Position numbers and translations under genes: made by a program
Assembly (NCBI RefSeq): GCF_021283305.1
Contig: NZ_JAJSOK010000001.1
Coordinates: 248,001-312,000 of the forward strand
Direction of reading: 5' to 3'
DNA length: 64,000 nucleotides
DNA from: Pseudonocardia kujensis
Lineage (GTDB): Bacteria; Actinomycetota; Actinomycetes; Mycobacteriales; Pseudonocardiaceae
Part shown: in pieces, positions 9,591 to 20,126 of the stretch
Layout of the letters: each line of letters opens with the position of its first letter
Numbering within the stretch: the first letter of the stretch is position 1
The notes under the pieces: generated by a model
What the model was told of the DNA's origin: nothing
What the model saw: the letters and a program-made list of their open reading frames with translations, nothing else
Database searches by the model: none

Positions 9591-10178
9591 TCAGGAGGCG
9601 CCGCGGGCGCGGGCGAGCTGTTCGGGGGTGTCGACGTCGTCCGGGCGGGCGATGTCGCCGCACTCCACGAGGAGGAGGTCCGGATGGCCCTTCAGGTAGC
9701 CGCGGGCCCCGGCGTCGCCGCGGGCCCCGGCAGCCACGGGAGCCCAGTGCTCCCGGCCCAGCAGCACCGGGTGGGCGGGGTAACCGTCGTAGGCCGCTCG
9801 GGCCAGCGCCCCGGGGGCGGCGAGGGCGGCCAGACGGGCGACCGCGGCGGGCGTGACACCCGGCAGGTCCACGAGATGGACGACGACAGCCTCCGGGGCG
9901 GGGTCGCGGGCCGCCAGCGCGGCCAGACCGGCGCGCAGCGAGGCGCCCATGCCCTCCGCCCAGTCGGGCGCGAGGACGATCTCGGTGCCGCTCGGGACCA
10001 GCGGGCGGACGCGCTCCGCCTCGGCCCCCAGCACCACCGTGGACGGGGCACAGCCGCCCTCCGCCAGGACCCGCAGGGCCCGGCGGACGAGCGGCTCGCC
10101 CGCCAGCTCGACGAGGGCCTTCGGCCCGCCCATCCGGCGGCCGGCGCCGGCGGCGAGCAGCAGGCCCCCGGCGGGCAC
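9591..10178 (-). CDS. MobA/MocA-like nucleotidyltransferase
   Basis: A 195-residue NTP-transferase-fold protein. The N-terminal nucleotide-binding loop GLLLAAGAGRRMGGPKALV is diagnostic, followed by VVVHLVDLPGVTPAAVARL (metal-binding Asp region) and a MobA/MocA-type GYPAHPVLLGREHW segment. MocA adds CMP, and MobA GMP, to molybdenum cofactor; the context of molybdopterin genes and CoxDE/XdhC-type factors favours the cytidylyltransferase used for CO dehydrogenase-family enzymes (inference). The GTG start at 10178 overlaps the TAG stop of the upstream small gene by one base. The long upstream extension of the frame is out of register with that gene and is rejected. Confidence 0.85.
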   Translation of the reverse strand: MPAGGLLLAAGAGRRMGGPKALVELAGEPLVRRALRVLAEGGCAPSTVVLGAEAERVRPLVPSGTEIVLAPDWAEGMGASLRAGLAALAARDPAPEAVVVHLVDLPGVTPAAVARLAALAAPGALARAAYDGYPAHPVLLGREHWAPVAAGARGDAGARGYLKGHPDLLLVECGDIARPDDVDTPEQLARARGAS

Positions 10179-10357
10179 TACTTGTTGATCTCGGTGACGG
10201 GGTGCTCGTACGGGACCTTGTCGAGCGGGAACTCGACGTCGCCGAAGGGGGACATGTTCCCCTGCACCGGCCCGAGGAGCTCGGTCAGCGGGTGCTCGCC
10301 GTCGGGCAGGTCCGGCCAGTTCGGGTCGATGCGTCCGGCCTTCAGCGGCTTCGCCAC
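10178..10357 (-). CDS. Small conserved-looking protein of unknown function, 59 residues
   Basis: I do not recognise a family. The protein begins VAKPLKAGRIDPNWPDLPDG and has an LLGPVQGNMSPFGDVEFPL segment; it is Pro- and Asp-rich with no membrane segment or cysteine. It is supported as a gene by GGAGGAG four bases before the GTG and by a one-base overlap of its stop with the MocA-like start, which suggests coupled translation. In M. tuberculosis a small gene (Rv0863) lies at a comparable place beside the Rv0862c homologue, so equivalence is possible but unverified. Confidence 0.7.
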   Translation of the reverse strand: MAKPLKAGRIDPNWPDLPDGEHPLTELLGPVQGNMSPFGDVEFPLDKVPYEHPVTEINK

Positions 10358-10453
10358 GGCTCTCCTCCACGGTGTCTCGTGCGCGGGCTCCCCCAGTATC
10401 CCCGATCGGGCGCGCGGGCGGGGCACCCGTCCCGACGACTACCGTGGAGGGCG

Positions 10454-12697
10454 ATGACCGCACCGCTGGTCGACTGGCTGCGTGCCCAGGACGACGAGAC
10501 CCTGGCCGCGCTGCTGCGGCTCCGGCCGGACCTGGCCGTGCCGCCGCCCGCCGACGTCACCGTGCTGGCCACGCGGGCGGGGATCCGCGCCTCGGTCCAC
10601 CGCGCGAGCGACGACCTCGACACCGTGGCCCTCGCCGTACTCGAGGCGCTCGTCGTGGCCGACGCGGACCACGTCGCCGTCGAGCGGGTGGAGGTCGCCC
10701 GGCTGCTCGGGCCGGACGTCACCGCCGGGGCGCTCGACGGCGCCCTCGACGCATTGCGCGCCCGCGTGCTGGTGTGGGGCGAGGACGACGGGCTGCGGGT
10801 GGTCCCGGCCGCGCGGGACGTCGTTCCCGCCTACCCGGGCAACCTGGGGCGCCGCGCGGGCGGCCCCGCCGCCTCGAGCGAGCTGCCCGCGCTGCTCGCC
10901 GGCCTGCCTGCCGAGGAGCGCCGGGTGCTCGACGCGCTCGTCGCCGGCCCGCCCATCGGCCGCAGCCGGTCCTCGGCGGAACCGGACAGCCCGGTCGGGC
11001 GGCTGCTCGCCAAGGGGCTGTTGCTCCGGCTCGACACCGAGACCGTGGAGCTGCCGCAGCAGGTGGGGATCGCGCTGCGCGGCGACCGGCCGATGGGGCG
11101 GATCGAGGCCACCCCGCCGGCGCTGTCGACGCGCGAGTGGCCCGTCCCCCAGATCGACGCGACGGCCGGCGGCGCCGCCATGGAGCTCCTGCGGCGCGTG
11201 GAGCGGCTGATCGAGCTCTGGGGCGCCAGCCCGCCCACCGTGCTCCGCTCGGGCGGGTTGGGCGTGCGCGACCTGCGCCGCACCGCCCGCGAGCTGGAGA
11301 CGGACGAGGCGGGCGCGGCGTTGATCGTCGAGGTCGCCCTGGCCGCGGACCTGATCGGGCAGAGCGACTCGCCCAACCCGGACTGGCTGCCCACCACCGC
11401 GGCGGACGCCTGGGCGGGCGCCGGGATCGAGCAGCGCTGGGTCGCGCTGGCCCGGGCCTGGCTGGAGCTGCCCCGGCTGCCCGGGCTCGTCGGCAGGCGG
11501 GACGACGCCGACCGCCCCATCAACGCGCTCTCCGAGACGCTGCGCCGTCCGGTCGCGCCCCGGGACCGGCGGCGCGTGCTCGCCGCCCTGGCCGCCCTGC
11601 CGCCCGGCACCGCCGTCACGACCCCCGAGGCGCTGGGGGACCTGCTCGCGTGGCGGGCGCCGCGGCGGGGCGGCCGGCTGCGGGACGAGATCGTCCGGTG
11701 GACGCTGGAGGAGGGCACGCTGGTCGGCGTCGTCGCCCTCGACGCGCTCGCCGAGCCCGGCCGGGCGCTGCTCGCCGCCTCGCCCGGGCAGAACGGGCCG
11801 GTGGTCGCCGCCCTGCGGGCCGTGCTGCCCGAACCGGTCGACACCGTGCTCCTGCAGGCCGACCTCACGGCCGTCGCGCCCGGGCCGCTCGTCACGGCGC
11901 TGGCGCGGGAGCTGCAGCTGATGGCCGACGTCGAGTCGGCCGGCGGCGCCACGGTCTACCGCTTCTCCGAGGCCAGCGTGCGGCGGGCCCTCGACTCCGG
12001 CCGGTCGGTGACGGACCTGAAGGAGCTGCTCGAGGAGAAGTCGTCGACGCCGGTGCCGCAGGCGCTGACCTATCTGATCGAGGACGTCGGGCGGCGCCAC
12101 GGGCGGCTGCGCGGCGGCGTCGCCTCGGCCTTCCTGCGGTCGGACGACGAGGTGCTCCTCTCCGAGGTCCTCGCGCACCCCGAGACGGCGGCGCTGGAGC
12201 TGCGACGGATCGCGCCGACGGTCGCGGTGAGTCCCGCCCCGCTCGCGGAGCTGCTCGACGGGCTGCGCGCCGCCGGGTTCAGCCCGGCCGCCGAGGACGC
12301 CACCGGAGGGGTGCTGGACCTCGGGCCGCGCGGGGCCCGCACGGACCCGCGGCGGTCGCGGAACCGGACGGTGCTCGCCGACCCGTCGGAGGAGCGGATC
12401 GACGCGGTGGTCGCCAAGATCCGGGCGGGCGACGCGCTGGCCGCGGCCCGGCGCGGTGCCGGGAACGCACTGCCCGCCAACGGGTCCAGCCACACCCTGG
12501 CCACCCTGCAGGAGGCGGCCCGGGCGCGGCGCCAGGTGTGGATCGGGTACGTCGACGGCCACGGCCGGCAGGGCGAGCGGGTGCTCGCCCCGCTGACCGT
12601 CGGCGGCGGGATCGTCGAGGGGCGCGACGCCGTCGACGGGGAGGTCTACCGGCTGCCGCTGCACCGCATCACGCGGATCGCCCTCATCGAGCGCTGA
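10454..12697 (+). CDS. Helicase-associated protein with C-terminal XPB/Ssl2-type domain (Rv0862c-like)
   Basis: A 747-residue, largely helical protein matching the actinobacterial helicase C-terminal/WYL-type family (Rv0862c of M. tuberculosis). The N-terminus (PLVDWLRAQDDETLAALLRLRPDL) is characteristic. Repeated winged-helix-like segments run through the middle. The C-terminus (RRQVWIGYVDGHGRQGERVLAPL ... HRITRIALIER) resembles a WYL/ligand-binding fold. No Walker motifs are present, so it is not itself a helicase. Its partner gene in other actinomycetes is the XPB-like helicase, which here lies 8 kb away beyond the conservon. A role as cofactor of XPB in DNA repair or transcription is inference. 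The ATG follows GGAGGGCG. Confidence 0.85.
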   Translation: MTAPLVDWLRAQDDETLAALLRLRPDLAVPPPADVTVLATRAGIRASVHRASDDLDTVALAVLEALVVADADHVAVERVEVARLLGPDVTAGALDGALDALRARVLVWGEDDGLRVVPAARDVVPAYPGNLGRRAGGPAASSELPALLAGLPAEERRVLDALVAGPPIGRSRSSAEPDSPVGRLLAKGLLLRLDTETVELPQQVGIALRGDRPMGRIEATPPALSTREWPVPQIDATAGGAAMELLRRVERLIELWGASPPTVLRSGGLGVRDLRRTARELETDEAGAALIVEVALAADLIGQSDSPNPDWLPTTAADAWAGAGIEQRWVALARAWLELPRLPGLVGRRDDADRPINALSETLRRPVAPRDRRRVLAALAALPPGTAVTTPEALGDLLAWRAPRRGGRLRDEIVRWTLEEGTLVGVVALDALAEPGRALLAASPGQNGPVVAALRAVLPEPVDTVLLQADLTAVAPGPLVTALARELQLMADVESAGGATVYRFSEASVRRALDSGRSVTDLKELLEEKSSTPVPQALTYLIEDVGRRHGRLRGGVASAFLRSDDEVLLSEVLAHPETAALELRRIAPTVAVSPAPLAELLDGLRAAGFSPAAEDATGGVLDLGPRGARTDPRRSRNRTVLADPSEERIDAVVAKIRAGDALAAARRGAGNALPANGSSHTLATLQEAARARRQVWIGYVDGHGRQGERVLAPLTVGGGIVEGRDAVDGEVYRLPLHRITRIALIER

Positions 12698-12734
12698 GCA
12701 CGACGCCCGGGTCGGACGTGGCGTCAGCGGCGGC

Positions 12735-13400
12735 TCAGCGGCGGGCGCCGGCCGCCATGCGGGCGGCCATCGCGTGCTGGACCAGTGCGATCAGCGTCTG
12801 CTTCGTGGACTCCCGGTTGCGGGCGTCGCACATGACGATCGGGATCGACGGGTCGATCGACATCGCCTCGCGGACGTCCTCGATCCGGTGCGCCTGCTGG
12901 CCGTCGAACGCGTTGAGGCCGACGACGTAGGGCAGGCCGCGGTCCTCGAAGAAGTCGATCGCGGAGAAGCAGTCCGCGAGCCGCCGCGTGTCGACCAGCA
13001 CGACGGCGCCGATCGCGCCGCGCACCAGGTCGTCCCACATGAACCAGAACCGGTGTTGCCCGGGCGTGCCGAACAGGTAGAGGATCAGGTCCGAGTCGAG
13101 CGAGACGCGGCCGAAGTCCATGGCGACCGTGGTCGTCTGCTTGTTCGGGGTGGCGCTCAGGTCGTCGTGCCCGGCGCTGGCCTCGGTCATCACGGCCTCG
13201 GTCGTCAGCGGGTCGATCTCCGACACCGAGCCGACGAACGTGGTCTTGCCGACGCCGAAGCCGCCCGCGACCACGATCTTCGCCGAGATCGTGGTGGGCG
13301 ACGGGCCCGGCCGGGGCGCCGGGGACGGGCGGGACATGTTCGGCGGAGCCGGGGCGACCGGCGGCCCGCCGACGGGGTAACTAGAGCCGACGGAGTCCAC
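12735..13400 (-). CDS. cvnD: Conservon small GTPase CvnD
   Basis: A 221-residue Ras/MglA-like GTPase. A 40-residue Pro-rich leader precedes KIVVAGGFGVGKTTFVGSVS (G1). TTTVAMDFG covers the G2/G3 approach, FGTPGQHRFWFMWDD is the G3 switch with the typical Gln, and VVGLNAFDG replaces a canonical NKxD, as in this family. It is the last gene of cvnABCD. In Streptomyces, Cvn proteins form a membrane-associated complex in which the GTPase state is linked to the sensor-like CvnA and the roadblock protein CvnB. The GTG at 13400 overlaps the cvnC stop by 20 bases. Confidence 0.92.
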   Translation of the reverse strand: MDSVGSSYPVGGPPVAPAPPNMSRPSPAPRPGPSPTTISAKIVVAGGFGVGKTTFVGSVSEIDPLTTEAVMTEASAGHDDLSATPNKQTTTVAMDFGRVSLDSDLILYLFGTPGQHRFWFMWDDLVRGAIGAVVLVDTRRLADCFSAIDFFEDRGLPYVVGLNAFDGQQAHRIEDVREAMSIDPSIPIVMCDARNRESTKQTLIALVQHAMAARMAAGARR

Positions 13401-14067
13401 TCAACACCCTTTCCATCAGTGCGAGGTCCGGCTCGTTGCCGGTACTGCTCGCGGTCTGGTGCACGGTCACCACGCCCAGCCCGGCCATGTCGCCGAGGAG
13501 CACCCGGGCCACGCCGAGCGGGATCGACAGCAGCGCGGCGACCTCGGCGACCGAACGCGGCTGGTCGCACAGGTCCGCGACGGAGCGGTGCTCCATCTGC
13601 AGCAGCGCGAGCTGCTCACGGCCCTGCGGACTGGTCGAGACGAGCGTCTCGATCGCGAGGTCGAAGCCGGACTTGGTCCGGCCGCGGGTCCAGGCGTAGG
13701 GCCGCACCGCCGACGCCCCGGTGGGGACGGCGGGCGGGAGCGGCTCGTCCCGGATCGGTTCGATGGGCCCGGTCTGGTACCCGCCGTAGCCCGAACCCGC
13801 GAAGCCCGCATCGCCCTGAGGGCCCTGAGGGCCTTGAGGACCCTGCGAGTAGGCCACCTCGTTGGGCACCGGGCCGGGGGGCGGCGTGGCCGAGTGGGCC
13901 GGCGGCGGGGGCGCCTGGACGGCCTCCTGCCGTTCGGCCTCCTCGTCCCGCCGGCGCCCCCACCGGCGGCGCTTGCGCGGGCGCCCCGAGTCGAGGCTGA
14001 ACCCGTTCATCACGTCGGCGAACGTCGGCTCCTGCTGACGCGGTGCGTCGTCGGGACCGCTGGTCAT
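13381..14067 (-). CDS. cvnC: Conservon DUF742 protein CvnC
   Basis: A 228-residue protein. The C-terminal 110 residues form the DUF742 winged-helix domain (RPYAWTRGRTKSGFDLAIETLV ... RSVAEVAALLSIPLGVARVLLGDM ... LMERVLSGLRRL). The N-terminal half is disordered: a basic patch (RPRKRRRWGRRRDEE), Pro-rich stretches and a short collagen-like run GPQGPQGPQG encoded by near-identical 9-base units at 13815-13845. The lead-in is longer than in minimal family members. The gene is followed with overlap by cvnD. Confidence 0.9.
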   Translation of the reverse strand: MTSGPDDAPRQQEPTFADVMNGFSLDSGRPRKRRRWGRRRDEEAERQEAVQAPPPPAHSATPPPGPVPNEVAYSQGPQGPQGPQGDAGFAGSGYGGYQTGPIEPIRDEPLPPAVPTGASAVRPYAWTRGRTKSGFDLAIETLVSTSPQGREQLALLQMEHRSVADLCDQPRSVAEVAALLSIPLGVARVLLGDMAGLGVVTVHQTASSTGNEPDLALMERVLSGLRRL

Positions 14068-14146
14068 GAAACCTCACCTGCCTCGTGCCGGTCGTTCGTC
14101 GGACGGATGGACATGGGATCGACGCGCTGGGCTCCGGGCCGGGCCG

Positions 14147-14569
14147 TCAGGGCCCGAAGGAGCCCTGCAGTTCGGCGCGCAGCTCCGGGGTGAGCAGCTG
14201 GCCGACGCGGTCGACCAGCAGCGTCATCTCGTAGCCGATGAGGCCGATGTCGCAGCTGGGCGAGGCGAGCACGGCCAGGCACGAGCCGTCGCTGATGGAC
14301 ATGAGCAGGACGATCCCGCGGTCCATCTCCACGACGGTCTGCACCACGCCGCCCGCGTCGAAGCAGCGCGCCGCGCCCTGGGTCAGGCTGACCAGGCCGG
14401 ACGCCACCGCGGCCAGCTGGTCGGCACGGTCGCGGGGGAGCCGGTCCGACGCCGTGAGCAGCAGCCCGTCGGCGGAGACCACGATCGCGTGCGCGACCCC
14501 GGGGACCTTCTCCGCGAAGTTGGTGACCAGCCATCCGAACCGGCTGGGCTGGGTCTGTGGTGCGGTCAC
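14147..14569 (-). CDS. cvnB: Conservon roadblock/LC7 protein CvnB
   Basis: A 140-residue roadblock/LC7-domain protein. Features are [28 protein letters not shown] at the start and [30 protein letters not shown] in the middle. Family members regulate small GTPases, so CvnD (downstream) is the expected partner. The GTG start at 14569 follows GGAGG by seven bases. It lies between cvnA and cvnC on the same strand. Confidence 0.92.
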   Translation of the reverse strand: MTAPQTQPSRFGWLVTNFAEKVPGVAHAIVVSADGLLLTASDRLPRDRADQLAAVASGLVSLTQGAARCFDAGGVVQTVVEMDRGIVLLMSISDGSCLAVLASPSCDIGLIGYEMTLLVDRVGQLLTPELRAELQGSFGP

Positions 14570-14636
14570 GCCGCGGCCTCCTCGACGTCGGTCGGGCCGG
14601 TGCCGATGGCCGCTCGTGCGGCCTCCTGCCCGATCA

Positions 14637-17600
14637 TCACTTCTCCTCGTCCTGCTCGGTCGTGCTCCGGGTCTGCCCGGTGCCGGTTCCGCCCGTCGCC
14701 GACTGGCGGCGCAGCCGGCTCTCCCGGCCCTGCCGGACGCCTTGCTGGTAGCTCGCCAGGCGACCACGGATGGCCTCGGCGTTGCGGGCCGGCCCCGACG
14801 GCGGAGCCAGTACCGCGGATCCTGCCGCGCTGCCCGGGACGAGCCGCGCGCGGGGCCTGCGTTTCGGCAACCCGGCCTCCGTGGTCTCGCTCGCGCCACG
14901 CTCGGACTCGGCGGCCGTGGCCGCCGCGGTCGCGTCGGCGACCCGCCAGCCCTCGTCCGCCGCCGTGGCGAACCCGCTGTCCCCGCCCGCCGGGCGCTCC
15001 GCGGACCGGAGCGGATCCGCCGGGGCCTGTCCGCCCGCGGCACGTGGGGCGCCGGACGTGCCCGGCGCGTCCTCGGCGCCCTCGCCGTCCGTCCAGCGGA
15101 CCGGGACGTCGCGGTTCGAGCGGAACCAGGCCGACGCGATCTCCTCGAAGATCGGCGTGGTCTGGCCGAGGTCGAAGCGGGACGGGCCGTCGGCCTCCGG
15201 GCCGCCCGCGGGCACGGCCCGGTCGGCGCCGAGAGAGGCGCTGGGGCCCTGGGCGCCCTGGGGGGCCGGGGGGGCCGGGGTGCCCGGGCCGGTGCCGGTC
15301 GGGGCGGACCCGTTCCCGGTGCCGGCGGGGCCGGTGCCGGTCGGGCCGGGGCGCGGGCGGCGGGTCGGCAGGCCGGACGGAGCGGCGGTCGCGCCCGGGC
15401 CGCCGGGGGTGCCGGTGCCGTAGGCGATGGGGCCGCCGTTGCGGTACGGGGCGGCCGGGTGGGAGGCCGCCGGGTTCGCCGGGCGCTGTGCCGCCGGGTT
15501 CGCCGGGTCCTGGGCGGCCGGGTTCACCGGGCCCTGGGCCGTTGCCCCCGTCGGGCTCCCGGCCGTTGCCCCCGTCGTGCTCTGGGCCGTCGTGCTGTGG
15601 GCCGTCGGGGTGTGGGCCGCCGGGCCCTGCGTCGGATCCTGCGCCGCCGGGCCCTGGCCGGTCGTCCCGGCCGCCGGTGCGGCGGGGGCGCCGCCGGTCT
15701 GCTCCACACCGGGTGCGACGCCGCTGCCCGCCGTGCCCGCGGCGGTCGGTGTCGCGCCGTTGGTGCCGGGAGTGCCGTTGGTGCCGGGGCCGCGACCTGC
15801 GGGCGTCCGCGACTCGAAGCCGCCCGGCCGGCGCAGCTGGCCGGTGGTGCTCGAGTCCGCGGGCGTGGAGGCCGAGAACAGGGCCTCCGTGCCCTCGACG
15901 GACGCCGACATCGGGCGCCCGGGACGGCGCTGGGGCAGGCCCGCCGGACCGGTCGGATAGCTCGTGGGCCGCTCGCCGGCCGGGGTGCCCGGCGTCCGCC
16001 GGGACAGGCCCAGCGGGCCTTCGGGGCCGGCGGCGGCAGCCCGACCGGGGCGGTCGCCGTTCGGGGGTGTGTCGGGCGTGCCCGGGGTGCGCCGAGGCAG
16101 GCCCTGCGAGCCCTCGGGACCGGCGGCCGGGGCGGGCGGAGCCTGACCGGGCCGCTCGCCGTCCGGTGTCCGGCGCGGCAGCCCGGTGCCCTCGGCGGCG
16201 CCCTGCGGAGCCGCCGCGGCCGGGCGCTCCGGCCGGGCCTCGGACTCCTCGCCGCGCCGCGGCAGCGCCGACGGCGGCCGGCTGGGCCGCTGCCCGCCGT
16301 TCACGCCGGGCGTGCGCCGCGGCAGACCCGCCACCGACGGCGGGACGGATCCCCCTGCCGAGCCGTCGCTCGCGCCCGGGGTCTCGGAACCTGGACGCTC
16401 CGTCGCGCCCGTGCCGGTGGCCGGTACGGGAGGGGTCTCGATGCGGGCGTCGGCGGTGCGGTCGGTGCGCTCGTCCGCGGGGGCCTCGCCCGCGGCGCCG
16501 GTGCCGGACGCTGCCGCCTCCGTGCCTGCGTCGGCGGCCGGCTCCTCGGACGCGTCCTCGGCCCCCGCGCCCTTGCGGGTCTCGTCGACCCGCCCGGAGC
16601 GGATGCCGGCGACGCCGGCGAAGGCGGCCGACCCTGCGGCGAAGGCGGCCCCGGTGCGGGACGTGCCGTCGCTCGCGGGGCGCTCGCCGGCCTCGATCCC
16701 GGTCTCGGTACCGGCCTCGGTGCCCGACTCCTCGACGTCCGTGTCCGGCGCCGCTGCTGCAGCAGCGCGCTTCGCGCTCGACTCGTCGGCGCCGGTGGGC
16801 GCGTCGGCGAGGGTCGTGTCGAGGCGGGGCGTGGTCCCGTGCCCGGTGCCCTCGGACTCGTCGTCCGTGACCGCGGCGGACGTGCTGCCCGTGACCGCGG
16901 GGCCCTGGCCGTCGGCGGTGGTGGGGGCGGTGCGCTCGCGGAGCGCGTCCGTACCGGCCGCGTCGGGCGCGCCCTTCGACGGGACCGTCGTGGCCGCGTC
17001 GGCGGTCGGCGAGAAGGCACCCGGCCGCGGGCCGTCGACCCCGACGACGGGGAACCGGCTGGTGGCCGGCTCGTCCGCGGCGCCGTCGGTCTCGCCGTCG
17101 GTATCCGCCGGCTCGGGTCGCGCGACGTCATCCGCCTTGCGAGCCCCGGTCGCCGCCGAGGTGCCGGTGGCGGGGGTGTCCGCGTCCGCCCGGGTCGAGC
17201 CCGTGGGGGGCGTGCGGTCGTCCGCGTCGCCGCCGGTGGCGGTCCGCTCGGCCGCGACGCCGTCCTCGCCGGCCGTGTGGTCGGTGGAGTTCTCGGAGTC
17301 CTTGTCGGTCTTGCGCAGACCCGCCGCACCGGCGAGGCCCGCGGCCGCACCGGCGAGCGCGGCACCGGCCGCGGCCACGCCCCGGCCGAGCTTCTCGGCC
17401 GGGCGCTCGGAGCCCGTCGCCGGCCCGTCGTCCTGGCCCTCGCGCAGGGCCTCACCCCGCGGGCGCTCCTCGCCGGCCTGCGGTTCCGCCGGGCGGTGCT
17501 GCTCGCGAGTGCGGTCGGCCGGGTCGCCCGGCGTGCCGCCGCGCGGGGTCCGCTTGGGCAGCGCCGTCAGGTCACCGGGGCCCGAGGCGGCCGGTCGCTC

Positions 17601-20126
17601 GCCGTGGAGGGCGTGTCCGTTGGTGGGCCGGGTCGGGACGGTGGAGCCGTTCAGCGGCCGCCGCAGGCTCTCGACCGGCCACGGCCCGCGCTCCGGGCCG
17701 GCCGGCCGGGCATCCGGCGCCTGCCGGCCGCCCTGCCCGTCGGGGATGCGGCCGTCGGCCGGCGCGGTGCCGTCCCGACCGGTCTCGCGGGCGTCCTCGT
17801 CCGCGGGAGCGGTGTGCTCTCGCGCGGAGCCCTCGTCGCGCCCCTCGGCCGGTGGCGTCGCGCCGGTGCCGAAGGCGTCGAACCCGTCGTCCGGGCCGGA
17901 GCCGTCCCGCGGGGGCACACCGCCGGGCGTGCGCTGCGGCAGGCCCTTCCCGTTGAGCGGGGGCGACGGCGGGCGTCCGCCGCCGAGGGCCAGAGCCGGG
18001 CTCATCGGCCCGTCGTCGCCCGCGACCAGGGAGGACAGCGACCGGGACTGGCCGGAGCCGTTGCTGCCCGGGCGCGGCGCCGGGACCGTGCCGGTCCCGG
18101 GGGCCGGGGCGGCCGGGCTGCCGCCGAACGCGGACGCGCCCTGCCCGGCGGGGATCGCGGGCGCGGCGCCCGTGCGGACCGGCTGCCGCTCGATCGGCTC
18201 GGCCGACGGGACCAGCGTGGCGGGCACGGTGACCGACGCGGTGAGGCCGCCGGAGCCGCCCGTCATGCCGCCGCCGAGGCGGATGCCGAGCCCGTGCCGG
18301 TTGGCCAGGCGGCCGACCACGAACAGACCCATCCGGCGCGACGCCGACACGTCGACCGCGGCCGGGGAGGAGAGGCGCTGGTTGGCCTCGGCGAGCTCGT
18401 GGTCCGCCATGCCGACACCGCGGTCGGCGATCTCGACGAGCAGCGAGCCGTCGCCCGCCCGGGTCGTGCTCATGACGACCTGCGAGTCCGGCGGGGAGAA
18501 GTTGGTGGCGTTGTCGAGCAGCTCGGCCAGCAGGTGGACGAGGTCGCTCGCGGCGCGCCCGGCGACCGTCGCCACGGGCGGCGGCTGCACGACGACGCGC
18601 TGGTACTGCTCGATCTCGGACACCGCGGCGCGCAGGACGTCGACCACCGGAACCGGGGCGACGTTGCGCTTCGCGAGGTCGGTGCCCGCGAGGACCAGCA
18701 GGTTCTCGCTGTTGCGCCGCATACGGGTCGCGAGGTGGTCCAGCTGGAAGAGGTTGGACAGCTGGTCCGGGTCCTGCTCGTTGCTCTCCAGCTGCTCGAT
18801 CAGCTGCAGCTGGCGCTCGACCAGCGCCTGCGACCGGCGGGAGAGGTTGACGAACATGTTCGACACGTTCGACTGCAGCGCGGCCTGGTCGGCGGCGAGG
18901 CGGATGGCCTGCCCGTGCACGGCGTCGAACGCGCGCGCCACCTGGCCGACCTCGTCCCGGCCCGTGAGCGGCACCGGTTCGACCATGGCGTTGAGCGGCT
19001 GGCCGGAGCGCATGCTCTCGACGGCCTGCGGGAGCCGGCGCTCGGCGACCTCGAGGGCGGAGCGGCGCAGCACGCGCAGCGAGCGGATCAGGCTGCGGGC
19101 GAGCAGCACGATGATCGCGATGCCGAGCAGCACGCCCAGCATGAGCAGTACGGAGTTGACGCCGGCCTTGTTGCTCGCGTCCGCCTGCGCCTGCGTTGAG
19201 GTGGCGGTCAGCTCGTCGGCGACGCCGGCCCCGGCGCGGTCGACGACCTGGGCGGCCTGCTGGTACGCCGCGTCCCACGCCACCGGGTCCGCCTCGAGCG
19301 GCCGGTCGGTCGGGGTGGCCATGATCTGCGTCCGCAGCCGCTCGAGCTCGACGTTGGCACCGTCGGTGGCGAAGTTGCCGTAGCGCGCGAACTCCTCCGG
19401 CGTGAGGCCCACCTGGTAGTCCGCGAAGGCCGCGGCGAACGCCGCGGAGGCGCCCGTGACGGCGCTCTTGTCCTGCTCGGTCAGCCGGCCCGCCGCGATC
19501 GCACCCGCCAGCACCGTGTGCTGCAGGGCCAGCGCCTCGCGGGCCTCCCCGGTCGCGACCAGCGCGTCGCCCAGGCCGCCGGCGTACGAGGTCTCGCCCT
19601 GGCGGACCAGCGCCCGCTCCAGGACGTCCGTGCGCTGGACGACGGTCGTGTAGCGGGCGGTGACGTCGTCGACCACGGCCGCCGGGCCCGTCACGTCGGT
19701 CCGCAGCACGGGGAGCTGGGTGAACCCGCCCTCGGCCTGCTGCAGCGCGGTGGTGCCGCTCGCGTCGAGCAGGGCGGGGTCGGCCAGCGCCGACCGCACC
19801 TCGCCGAGCTTCGCGTCGGTGTCGGCCGCGGCCGCCGCGAGCGCGCCGCGGTCGCCGGTGCGCCCGCCGGCGACGAACAGCACGGCGCTGTTCCGCTCGG
19901 CCTGCAGCGCCTGTGCCGTGGCCGCGACGCTCTGGCGGATCTCGAGCAGGCGGTTGTCCCGGCCCAGCTGCTCGGCCACGCCCGCCTGGTCGGAGATGCG
20001 CAGCACGCCCAGCACCAGGGCCAGCAGGGTGGGCACGAGGCCCACGGCCACCAGCTTGGCGGCCAGGCTCCAGTTGCGGGGGTTCAGCCGCTCCGACCAC
20101 GCGGGGTCGCGTTCGGTGCTGGTCAC
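14637..20126 (-). CDS. cvnA: Giant conservon sensor kinase-like protein CvnA (nitrate/nitrite-sensor type)
   Basis: A 1829-residue protein. TM1 ([20 protein letters not shown]) lies near 22-42. An extracytoplasmic NIT-like helical sensor domain follows to about 315, then TM2 ([18 protein letters not shown]) near 320-338 and a HAMP-like linker. A GHKL ATPase domain spans about 500-640 with [15 protein letters not shown] (N box), [10 protein letters not shown] (G1) and [18 protein letters not shown] (G2). No clear phosphoacceptor histidine domain is seen, as in other CvnA proteins. The last about 1190 residues are low-complexity Ala/Pro/Gly/Thr/Asp sequence with about ten spaced motifs of the form GLPxRTPG or LPxRRPR. 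That tail is much longer than the catalytic part. The GTG at 20126 has GGGAGA upstream. First gene of cvnABCD. Confidence 0.9.
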   Translation of the reverse strand: MTSTERDPAWSERLNPRNWSLAAKLVAVGLVPTLLALVLGVLRISDQAGVAEQLGRDNRLLEIRQSVAATAQALQAERNSAVLFVAGGRTGDRGALAAAAADTDAKLGEVRSALADPALLDASGTTALQQAEGGFTQLPVLRTDVTGPAAVVDDVTARYTTVVQRTDVLERALVRQGETSYAGGLGDALVATGEAREALALQHTVLAGAIAAGRLTEQDKSAVTGASAAFAAAFADYQVGLTPEEFARYGNFATDGANVELERLRTQIMATPTDRPLEADPVAWDAAYQQAAQVVDRAGAGVADELTATSTQAQADASNKAGVNSVLLMLGVLLGIAIIVLLARSLIRSLRVLRRSALEVAERRLPQAVESMRSGQPLNAMVEPVPLTGRDEVGQVARAFDAVHGQAIRLAADQAALQSNVSNMFVNLSRRSQALVERQLQLIEQLESNEQDPDQLSNLFQLDHLATRMRRNSENLLVLAGTDLAKRNVAPVPVVDVLRAAVSEIEQYQRVVVQPPPVATVAGRAASDLVHLLAELLDNATNFSPPDSQVVMSTTRAGDGSLLVEIADRGVGMADHELAEANQRLSSPAAVDVSASRRMGLFVVGRLANRHGLGIRLGGGMTGGSGGLTASVTVPATLVPSAEPIERQPVRTGAAPAIPAGQGASAFGGSPAAPAPGTGTVPAPRPGSNGSGQSRSLSSLVAGDDGPMSPALALGGGRPPSPPLNGKGLPQRTPGGVPPRDGSGPDDGFDAFGTGATPPAEGRDEGSAREHTAPADEDARETGRDGTAPADGRIPDGQGGRQAPDARPAGPERGPWPVESLRRPLNGSTVPTRPTNGHALHGERPAASGPGDLTALPKRTPRGGTPGDPADRTREQHRPAEPQAGEERPRGEALREGQDDGPATGSERPAEKLGRGVAAAGAALAGAAAGLAGAAGLRKTDKDSENSTDHTAGEDGVAAERTATGGDADDRTPPTGSTRADADTPATGTSAATGARKADDVARPEPADTDGETDGAADEPATSRFPVVGVDGPRPGAFSPTADAATTVPSKGAPDAAGTDALRERTAPTTADGQGPAVTGSTSAAVTDDESEGTGHGTTPRLDTTLADAPTGADESSAKRAAAAAAPDTDVEESGTEAGTETGIEAGERPASDGTSRTGAAFAAGSAAFAGVAGIRSGRVDETRKGAGAEDASEEPAADAGTEAAASGTGAAGEAPADERTDRTADARIETPPVPATGTGATERPGSETPGASDGSAGGSVPPSVAGLPRRTPGVNGGQRPSRPPSALPRRGEESEARPERPAAAAPQGAAEGTGLPRRTPDGERPGQAPPAPAAGPEGSQGLPRRTPGTPDTPPNGDRPGRAAAAGPEGPLGLSRRTPGTPAGERPTSYPTGPAGLPQRRPGRPMSASVEGTEALFSASTPADSSTTGQLRRPGGFESRTPAGRGPGTNGTPGTNGATPTAAGTAGSGVAPGVEQTGGAPAAPAAGTTGQGPAAQDPTQGPAAHTPTAHSTTAQSTTGATAGSPTGATAQGPVNPAAQDPANPAAQRPANPAASHPAAPYRNGGPIAYGTGTPGGPGATAAPSGLPTRRPRPGPTGTGPAGTGNGSAPTGTGPGTPAPPAPQGAQGPSASLGADRAVPAGGPEADGPSRFDLGQTTPIFEEIASAWFRSNRDVPVRWTDGEGAEDAPGTSGAPRAAGGQAPADPLRSAERPAGGDSGFATAADEGWRVADATAAATAAESERGASETTEAGLPKRRPRARLVPGSAAGSAVLAPPSGPARNAEAIRGRLASYQQGVRQGRESRLRRQSATGGTGTGQTRSTTEQDEEK

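Noticed and set aside
14238..19199. 1653-codon open frame on the plus strand opposite cvnA
   Set aside because: Low-complexity mirror of a GC-rich gene; no start context and no domain. Third-position GC bias fits the minus-strand cvnA.
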